From Roseovarius sp. SCSIO 43702 (GTDB taxonomy: Bacteria > Pseudomonadota > Alphaproteobacteria > Rhodobacterales > Rhodobacteraceae), in contig NZ_CP080623.1 of the NCBI RefSeq assembly GCF_019599045.1, positions 3,494,501 to 3,558,500 on the forward strand: 64,000 nucleotides of DNA, read 5' to 3'. Numbering within the stretch: the stretch's first letter is position 1; each line of letters starts with the position of its first letter. A program made the position numbers and the translations under genes. The notes under the pieces are model-generated. The model saw only the letters and a program-made list of their open reading frames with translations. It was not told the DNA's origin and searched no databases. Positions 58,151 to 64,000 of the stretch are shown here, piece after piece.

Positions 58151-59101
58151 TCACTTCTGCGCGTCGCTCAGCTCGAAGCCGGCCTCTTCGTAATAGCGCA
58201 CCGCGCCGGGATGGATCTTGCCTTCGATCGTGTCCATCAGGTTTCGATCGACCGCAAGCCACCACGCCGCGCTCTGCCCCATCTTCTCGCGCTCTTCCCA
58301 GAACGTCCTGGTGAGCTCATAGGCCACGTCGTCGCTCATCTTCGTGGTGGTATAGGCGACCACGGGCAGCGACGTCGTGACGATATCGGCGTCTTGCCCC
58401 GTATAGGTGCCCGCCGGGATCACGATGCGTGTGCGGCCCGTCTCGGCGATCTGCTCGTCGTCGAGCGACAGGATGGTAACGCCCATCGACGCCGCCGCCT
58501 CGATCACGTTCGGCGCGGGGTAGGAGCCGGCGGTCACGAACCCGTCGATCCGGCCGTTCTTCATCGCATCGACCGCGTTGGAAAGCTCGACCTCGGCCAG
58601 TTCGACCTTGTCATCGAGGCCGAAAAGCTCAAGGTATTTCGCCCCTTCCTTCGCGCCGAAGGATCCCTTGCCCAAGAGGAGGGTCTTGCCCTCCATCCCG
58701 GCGAAATCGGTGACGCCGCTATCCTCGGACATGACGAAATGCATGGTGAGCGACGGGATCGGGAAAAGCGCGCGGATCTCGTCGAAGGCCGGATCGCCCT
58801 TGCCCTCGAACATGGCCTTCCCTTCCTGCGCGAGGCGCACCAGCGCGGGGGGCGTGGTGAAGACGTAATCGGCGCCGCGGGCGCGCACCTCCATCACGTT
58901 CTGCACCGATCCCTGGCTTTCCTCGACCGTGACGATGATGTCGCCATCGGTGCCGGCCTTCATCGCCTCGGCGATCTGCACGCCCATCTGGTAGTAGGAA
59001 CTGCTCGATTTCGCGGACTTGTAGGTCACGCGCTCCTCGGCGGCGGCGGTCGTGGCCAGTGCGGCCATCGCGACGCCCATCAGGATATGTCTCATCTTCA
59101 T
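58151..59101 (-). CDS. TAXI family TRAP transporter substrate-binding protein
   Basis: Periplasmic receptor of 316 residues with a signal peptide (MKMRHILMGVAMAALATTAA then AE). TAXI features are YKSAKSSSSYYQMGVQIAEA at the N-terminus of the mature protein, QGSVQNVMEVRARGADYVF, LFPIPSLTMHFVMSEDSG, GMEGKTLLLGKGSFGAKEG, GRIDGFVTAGSYPAPNVIEA and PAGTYTGQDADIVTTSLPVV. GGGAGGACC supports the ATG at 59101. The ligand is unknown; TAXI systems take up glutamate, 2-oxoglutarate and other compounds. The permease gene follows at 65 bp. Confidence 0.94.
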   Translation of the reverse strand: MKMRHILMGVAMAALATTAAAEERVTYKSAKSSSSYYQMGVQIAEAMKAGTDGDIIVTVEESQGSVQNVMEVRARGADYVFTTPPALVRLAQEGKAMFEGKGDPAFDEIRALFPIPSLTMHFVMSEDSGVTDFAGMEGKTLLLGKGSFGAKEGAKYLELFGLDDKVELAEVELSNAVDAMKNGRIDGFVTAGSYPAPNVIEAAASMGVTILSLDDEQIAETGRTRIVIPAGTYTGQDADIVTTSLPVVAYTTTKMSDDVAYELTRTFWEEREKMGQSAAWWLAVDRNLMDTIEGKIHPGAVRYYEEAGFELSDAQK

Positions 59102-59192
59102 GTCGGTCCTCCCGGCGAAGGGCGCCCCCTGTCGCTCGCGGGTGGCGCCGAATTCTACTGGGATCATCTTGTCCGGCTTGCGGGGCCAAAGG

Positions 59193-60701
59193 TCAACCGC
59201 CCCGGCGCGCCTTGCCCGTGTAGGTCAGCGCCCAGCGCTCGATAAGCGCCTGCTGCAGCCGCTTCGCCCGTTTGTTCCAGCTTCGCGATCCCGGCGCGGT
59301 GGTCTGGGTCGCCCGGTCGATCCCGGCGCGTGTCTTCTCGTCGGCGGCGAAAATCGCGAAGGCGAGGACCGTGCCGTCCTGGGCCGTTGCATATCCCGCG
59401 AGCGCGCTGACGAAGATGAGTGTGCCGGTCTTGGCCTGTACCTTGACCGGATGCGTCGGGTCCGGACTGCCGTCGGCATTCCGTAACGGGATATCCTTGA
59501 GGATCGGCCCGATCTCGCCCTCCCGATGCGCGCGTGCCAGAGCCCGCGCAAGGCCAGTGGGAGTCACGCGACTTCGATCGCCCAGACCCGAGTGATCCAC
59601 GAAGATCGCTGCATCGCTCAAGCCAAGCTCCTCGCGCGCCCAGGCGGTCATCTCGGCGCCCGACGAGGCGAGCGAACCGACGTCGCCCACCCGCTTCCCG
59701 GTGGCGGCGAGGCCCACCAACTCGGCGGTGATGTTGGTCGAGTACTTGAGCATGTCGCGCAGGATGCCGCGCAACTCCTCGCTCTCATGGGTGACGAGCG
59801 CGGTGCCCTCGGGCTCCGCCTCCGGCTCCGGCCCGCGCTCGAGCGTGATGCCCTGCGCGCGCGCGAAATACTGGAAGACCTCGGCCGAGTAGTTCGCCGG
59901 ATGCCGCGTCGGAAGCCAGCGTGACCCACCTCCGCCCAGCGCGCCCCGCGCGACGGTCCAATTGTCGTGATCGCCGCCATTCGCATAAGTGTAGACCGGC
60001 ATCTCGCGGCCCACGACGCGCATCCGCGCCATGCGCACCTCGGGGCGATACTTGGCCGAGCGCGCATCCATCGTGACGGTATAGTCGCTCCCCTGCCGCT
60101 TCCACTCGAAATGCACACGGTTGAAGTTGAGGTTCAGCCCCGAAACCGCCGGGTTGTAGCCCACGTGATCGGGCTGTGTCGTGTCGATCTCGGGCGCGTA
60201 GGGAAGCGCGCCGGACCAGGTGCGGAACCGCCCCGTGACCGACCGTATCCCCGCCGCCTTGAGATCGGCCGCCATCTGGGCGAGCGCGTTGGTGTCGAGC
60301 GTCGGATCGCCCCCACCCGCCAGCACCAGGTCACCCTCGATCACCCCGTCCACGATCGGCCCCGCCGCGATGAGCCGCGTGCGGAAACGGTGGTTCGGTC
60401 CCAGCACCTTCAGCGCATAGAGCGCCGTCACCACCTTTGCGACACTTGCAGGTGGCAAGCCCTCCTCGCCGGCCCGTGTCTCCAGAAGCCCGCCGGTTTC
60501 CACGTCGACCACGGCGAAACCAACCCGCCCGCCAAGCTTTGCCTCACGGATGAGCGTTGCGGCCTCGGGCGCCTCGACCTTGCCGAGCGTATCCGGGCGT
60601 GCCCGTGGGCGCAGCGATGTCGCGGGGGCATCTGCCAGCGCCCCGGTCGCCACGGCCGAAAGCGCGGATGAAAGAAAAGCACGTCGCGTGAAACTCGTCA
60701 T
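59193..60701 (-). CDS. dacB: D-alanyl-D-alanine carboxypeptidase/endopeptidase (PBP4)
   Basis: Periplasmic S13 serine peptidase of 502 residues trimming peptidoglycan peptides. A twin-arginine-like signal (FTRRAFLSSALSAVATGALA) comes first. The three active-site motifs are PASVAKVVTALYAL (Ser86, Lys89), YSTNITAELVGLAA (SxN) and VQAKTGTLIFVSALAG (KTG). A large insertion between the first two, GDLVLAGGGDPTLDTNALAQ and on, is typical of PBP4. The start at 60701 fits the signal peptide. It follows nadD by 67 bp on the same strand. Confidence 0.96.
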   Translation of the reverse strand: MTSFTRRAFLSSALSAVATGALADAPATSLRPRARPDTLGKVEAPEAATLIREAKLGGRVGFAVVDVETGGLLETRAGEEGLPPASVAKVVTALYALKVLGPNHRFRTRLIAAGPIVDGVIEGDLVLAGGGDPTLDTNALAQMAADLKAAGIRSVTGRFRTWSGALPYAPEIDTTQPDHVGYNPAVSGLNLNFNRVHFEWKRQGSDYTVTMDARSAKYRPEVRMARMRVVGREMPVYTYANGGDHDNWTVARGALGGGGSRWLPTRHPANYSAEVFQYFARAQGITLERGPEPEAEPEGTALVTHESEELRGILRDMLKYSTNITAELVGLAATGKRVGDVGSLASSGAEMTAWAREELGLSDAAIFVDHSGLGDRSRVTPTGLARALARAHREGEIGPILKDIPLRNADGSPDPTHPVKVQAKTGTLIFVSALAGYATAQDGTVLAFAIFAADEKTRAGIDRATQTTAPGSRSWNKRAKRLQQALIERWALTYTGKARRGG

Positions 60702-60768
60702 GGAGAGGAGTTAATCGCAGCAATCCGTCCGCGACAAGGGATCATCCGCGCAATCCCGCGTCACTCCG

Positions 60769-61374
60769 TCACGGCCATGACCCGGTCGCCCGAAGCCGGG
60801 TCGAGGACTGCGCCACCATCGGCACGTTGACGAAGCACCACGCGGGCGCCTCTGCGCGCGGCAACGCTTGGCTCATCGAGGCGGGCCACCGCGCGTGGCG
60901 ATAGGTGCGTGCGGCGACCGATCGGAGCGCGCCTTGCCGCGCGCCGGGTCGCGCCATCACCCCGACCGGCACCGTCTCCATGATCCATTGCCAATCGCGC
61001 CATTCGTGGAACTGCGCGAGGTTGTCGGCGCCCATGAGCCAGACGAATCGCACCCGCGGCCTCAACGCGATGAGCGCGGAAAGGGTTCGTGCAGTATAGC
61101 GGGTGGCAAGCTGCGCCTCGAGATCGGTTACGTGAACACGGGGGTGATCCATCATCGCACGCGCCGCCGCCATCCGCTGGTCGAACGGCGCAGGGCCGTG
61201 CGCCTTCAGCGGATTGCCCGGGCTGACGAGCCACCACACCTGATCGACGTCGAATCGCTTCAGCGCCTCGCGCGTGATGTTCACGTGCCCCTCGTGCGGC
61301 GGATCGAAGGAGCCGCCGAGAAGGCCCACGCTCCGGTCCGGGCCTATGATCGGCAATGAAACGTCGCTCTGCAC
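60769..61374 (-). CDS. nadD: Nicotinate-nucleotide adenylyltransferase
   Basis: Makes deamido-NAD from nicotinate mononucleotide and ATP. 201 residues with the nucleotidyltransferase signature [79 protein letters not shown] and a C-terminal arginine-rich end; the SSTRLR motif (STxIR type) closes the site. I place the start at GTG 61374, since AGGGGGT lies 8 bases before it and the core begins 15 residues later; the frame is open to 61647. In many relatives rsfS follows; here dacB does. Confidence 0.92.
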   Translation of the reverse strand: MQSDVSLPIIGPDRSVGLLGGSFDPPHEGHVNITREALKRFDVDQVWWLVSPGNPLKAHGPAPFDQRMAAARAMMDHPRVHVTDLEAQLATRYTARTLSALIALRPRVRFVWLMGADNLAQFHEWRDWQWIMETVPVGVMARPGARQGALRSVAARTYRHARWPASMSQALPRAEAPAWCFVNVPMVAQSSTRLRATGSWP

Positions 61375-61447
61375 CAAGGGACCCCCTGTCACGGACGCAC
61401 GCGGAAGCGCGCCACGCTTAACGCTGTGTAAAGTATTCGGCCACGGA

Positions 61448-63349
61448 ATGTTAATCCATCGCGCGCATACTGCACGGACCGACAACGGAAATCTGCGGGT
61501 GCGGCGCTTGGCACGGGACGAAACGGAACACGCAGGACACCGATTGCGGCTTCCCCCCGGTCTTAGCTGCGATCGACCCCTGCCGGAACTCGTGCTCGAA
61601 CAGGTGAGGGACGGGGTCGGCGTTCTGGACATGCGTGGGCGGATCAAGTGGATGAACGCGGCACTCGAGCGGATGATCGGCTATTCCCTGGACGAGGTGG
61701 CCGGCCACAATCCCGAGGAATTCCTGCTGCCTCCCGAGCGTCGCCGACCCCCCGAGATGCTGGCCACGTTTCGCTATGATCCCGACACCACGCTCTTTCG
61801 CCGCTACCGTGTGGCCGAACACATGCGCCGCGACGGCACACGCTACTGGAACCAGCAAACCCATGCGCTCATTGATCTCGGGCCCGATCCCGATGACAAG
61901 CTCGTCGTTGTCGCCTGCCGCGACATCACCGATCAGGTCCGGACAGAGGCCGCGCTGCACCAAGCCAAGGACGAGCTTGAACATGCGGCGTTTCATGATG
62001 ATCTGACCGGCCTTGCCAATCGCAAGCGGCTCTCGACCTACATGCGGTCCGAGGCGGTGTGCGACTTCCTCCGCAAGGGTCAGATCGGCGTTCTGCAAAT
62101 CGACCTCGACAAGTTCAAGGAGGTGAATGACACGCTGGGCCACGCCGCGGGCGACGCGACGCTCAGGCACGTGGCCGACGGGCTGAGGCGCAATGCCGGT
62201 CCCGACGATCTGGTCTGTCGCACCGGCGGGGACGAGTTCCTGCTCATCTGCGCGCGCGTCGCCTCGCAGGAAGCGTTGATGGCCCGCGCCGAACTCGTGC
62301 TGAATGACATTTCGAGGCCGCTGGAATGGCAGGATCAGAAGATCATGATCGGCATCTCCATCGGCGCCAGCATGCCTGTCTCCGATACCGTGACGGGCGA
62401 GGCATTGATCCAGCAGGCGGATCAGGCGCTCTACTCTGCCAAGGCCGGCGGCCGGGGCCACGTTGCCTTTTATTCCGAAGCGATGGGGCGCCGCTACCGC
62501 GCGCAGCAGGAGCTCGCCACCGACCTGCGCCGCGCGGTCGAGGAAAACCAGTTCGAAGTTTTCCTCCAGCCCCAACTGCGCCTCGCCGACGATGCGATCA
62601 CGGGGTGCGAGGCACTCATTCGCTGGCGCCACCCCGAAAAGGGCCTGCTCAGCCCTGGCCACTTTCTTGAAGAGGCTCGCCGCTCCCAGCTTCTCGCGGA
62701 TATCGACTACATCTCCATGACCCTCTCGCTCGACGCGCTCAAGGCGCTTGATGATGCGGGCCATCGGGACATGACTCTCTCGCTCAATGTCTCGAGCCCG
62801 ATCCTCGCGGACGAGAACTATCCCGGCATGCTCGACTGGGCGCTCCAGTCTCGCGGCCTCGCCCCGTCACGTATCTGCGTCGAGATACTCGAGACCACGA
62901 TCCTCGACGGCGGGGATATCGACGTGGTCGCCGCGGTCGAACGGTTGCGCAAGCTCGGTGTCCAGGTGGCGCTCGACGATTTCGGCACGGGCTACGCGGG
63001 TCTTGCGCATATGTCCGCGTTCGAGATCGACGCGATCAAGCTCGACTTCTCGATGGTCCGGCGGCTGGGGGATGATCCACGCACCCGCGTCATCACCCGG
63101 TCGATCATCCGCCTCTGCCGGCTCCTGGGGATGGAGGTGGTCGCCGAAGGGGTCGAGACCACCGAGCAGCTCGACATACTGCGCCGCGCAGGCTGCCCCT
63201 GCATTCAGGGCTACGGGCTGGCGCGGCCCATGCCGGTGACCGACCTCATCGCCTGGCTCGACGCCCACTTGCCGCTCGGCTCGCCGCTGTGCTTTCCGGC
63301 CCGTTCCGACGCCGCGCCGCCCATTGCCCCCACCGCCCACGCCCGCTAA
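61448..63349 (+). CDS. PAS-GGDEF-EAL cyclic-di-GMP turnover protein
   Basis: 633-residue cytosolic protein without membrane segments. A PAS domain (about 45-165; [57 protein letters not shown]) precedes a GGDEF domain (about 175-335) with the intact active site [10 protein letters not shown] (260-264), and an EAL domain (about 355-610) with [54 protein letters not shown] and [17 protein letters not shown]. The RxxD product-inhibition site reads GPDD, so feedback control of the cyclase is probably lost. Both catalytic motifs look functional. The ATG at 61448 lacks a strong ribosome site. Divergent from nadD. Confidence 0.93.
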   Translation: MLIHRAHTARTDNGNLRVRRLARDETEHAGHRLRLPPGLSCDRPLPELVLEQVRDGVGVLDMRGRIKWMNAALERMIGYSLDEVAGHNPEEFLLPPERRRPPEMLATFRYDPDTTLFRRYRVAEHMRRDGTRYWNQQTHALIDLGPDPDDKLVVVACRDITDQVRTEAALHQAKDELEHAAFHDDLTGLANRKRLSTYMRSEAVCDFLRKGQIGVLQIDLDKFKEVNDTLGHAAGDATLRHVADGLRRNAGPDDLVCRTGGDEFLLICARVASQEALMARAELVLNDISRPLEWQDQKIMIGISIGASMPVSDTVTGEALIQQADQALYSAKAGGRGHVAFYSEAMGRRYRAQQELATDLRRAVEENQFEVFLQPQLRLADDAITGCEALIRWRHPEKGLLSPGHFLEEARRSQLLADIDYISMTLSLDALKALDDAGHRDMTLSLNVSSPILADENYPGMLDWALQSRGLAPSRICVEILETTILDGGDIDVVAAVERLRKLGVQVALDDFGTGYAGLAHMSAFEIDAIKLDFSMVRRLGDDPRTRVITRSIIRLCRLLGMEVVAEGVETTEQLDILRRAGCPCIQGYGLARPMPVTDLIAWLDAHLPLGSPLCFPARSDAAPPIAPTAHAR

Positions 63350-63354
63350 ACACG

Positions 63355-63375
63355 GCCCGCGAACGCGGGCTTTTT
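63355..63375 (+). terminator. Rho-independent terminator after the GGDEF-EAL gene
   Basis: GCCCGC and GCGGGC pair across a GAAC tetraloop, directly followed by TTTTT, beginning 6 bases after the stop codon. Confidence 0.9.
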
Positions 63376-63393
63376 CCAGGACGGAGCGGTATC

Positions 63394-64000
63394 ATGGCAG
63401 CCTATCAATACGTCTACCACATGCAGGGGGTCTCCAAGACCTATCCGGGCGGCAAGAAATGCTTCGAGAACATCCACCTGAGCTTCCTGCCCGGCGTGAA
63501 GATCGGCGTCGTTGGCGTCAACGGTGCGGGCAAGTCGACCCTCATGAGGATCATGGCGGGTCTCGACACCGACTATACCGGCGAAGCCTGGGCCGCCGAG
63601 GGCGCCCGCGTGGGCTACCTTCCGCAGGAGCCCAAGCTCGATCCCACCCTCACGGTGCGCGAAAACGTCATGCTGGGCGTCGCCGAGAAGAAGGCGAAAC
63701 TCGACCGCTTCAACGAACTGGCGATGAACTACTCGGACGAAACCGCCGACGAGATGGCGCAGCTTCAGGACGACATCGACAGCAACAATCTCTGGGATCT
63801 CGACGCGCAGATCGACGTTTCGATGGAGGCGCTGCGCTGCCCGCCCGACGACGCGGACGTGACCACGCTCTCGGGCGGCGAGGCGCGGCGCGTCGCGCTC
63901 TGCAAGCTCCTGCTCGAGGCGCCCGACATGCTGCTTCTGGACGAGCCGACCAACCATCTCGACGCCGAGACGATCGCCTGGCTGCAACAGCACCTCATCG
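63394..64000 (+). CDS. ettA: Energy-dependent translational throttle protein EttA (ABC-F), 3' end outside the window
   Basis: Ribosome-binding ABC-F ATPase that gates the first elongation step according to ATP level. 202 codons are visible: the EttA-type start MAAYQYVYHMQGVSKTYPGG, Walker A VGVNGAGKSTLMRIMAG, VGYLPQEPKLDPTLTVRENV with the Q-loop, the arm region (about 90-140), the signature TTLSGGEARRVALCKLLL and Walker B MLLLDEPTNHLDAETIAWL. The sequence stops in the first ABC domain. GGACGGAG lies before the ATG at 63394. Confidence 0.95.
   Translation, partial: MAAYQYVYHMQGVSKTYPGGKKCFENIHLSFLPGVKIGVVGVNGAGKSTLMRIMAGLDTDYTGEAWAAEGARVGYLPQEPKLDPTLTVRENVMLGVAEKKAKLDRFNELAMNYSDETADEMAQLQDDIDSNNLWDLDAQIDVSMEALRCPPDDADVTTLSGGEARRVALCKLLLEAPDMLLLDEPTNHLDAETIAWLQQHLI

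Overview
The window reads as a chromosomal segment of a Roseobacter-group alphaproteobacterium (Rhodobacterales, Roseobacteraceae-like). The evidence is a GC-rich background, a DMSP lyase of the DddP type at the left edge, an HvrA-type H-NS protein, several TRAP and polyamine-type transporters typical of marine Rhodobacterales, and extragenic palindromic repeats that I associate with this order. No phage, transposase, integron or CRISPR array is visible. Two stretches (about 4.2-4.6 kb and parts of 35.8-43 kb) are visibly AT-richer than the rest and look acquired.

Layout. 1-4.6 kb: partial dddP; a DUF3445 (haem-dependent oxidative N-demethylase-like) gene; a secreted MliC/SH3 protein; a MltB-type lytic transglycosylase; a small secreted protein; an AT-rich orphan. 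4.8-12.8 kb: nitrogen assimilation (glnB-glnA, with a perfect NtrC-like palindrome upstream), NAD(P)HX repair (with a palindromic repeat inside the reading frame), trigger factor, a family 2 glycosyltransferase, ygfZ, efp and a small conserved gene. 12.8-19.4 kb: cobQ, a PopZ-like acidic protein, the pcm-tolC pair, and a large membrane-anchored UDP-GlcNAc 4,6-dehydratase. 19.7-31.6 kb: glpD-glpK, a DctPQM TRAP transporter, an amidohydrolase and a polyamine-type ABC transporter operon.

31.8-43.0 kb: a surface-polysaccharide operon, mostly with overlapping start and stop codons. It holds a full WbpA-B-D-E-I-like set for UDP-diacetamido-hexuronic acid, a Wzy/O-antigen-ligase-like protein, a polytopic protein resembling the Amj lipid II flippase family (no conventional Wzx is present), a WbuB-like glycosyltransferase, a chimeric glycosyltransferase remnant, and PglC/PglD/PglE-like proteins. 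Together with the 4,6-dehydratase 12 kb upstream, the last three would make and load N,N'-diacetylbacillosamine as first sugar. An H-NS-like gene lies next to this AT-rich cluster.

43.9-56.3 kb: tRNA-Thr(CGU); cobO; a tightly coupled peptide-uptake operon (ABC transporter, RpiR regulator, DmpA-type peptidase) with a divergent M55 D-aminopeptidase; ku-ligD for non-homologous end joining; tRNA-Cys(GCA). 56.3-64 kb: a TAXI-type TRAP transporter, dacB, nadD, a PAS-GGDEF-EAL protein and the start of ettA, cut by the window edge.

The strongest candidate for something not previously described is the polysaccharide locus, in which an Amj-like protein sits where a Wzx flippase would be expected. Family assignments come from reading motifs by eye; no database search was run.
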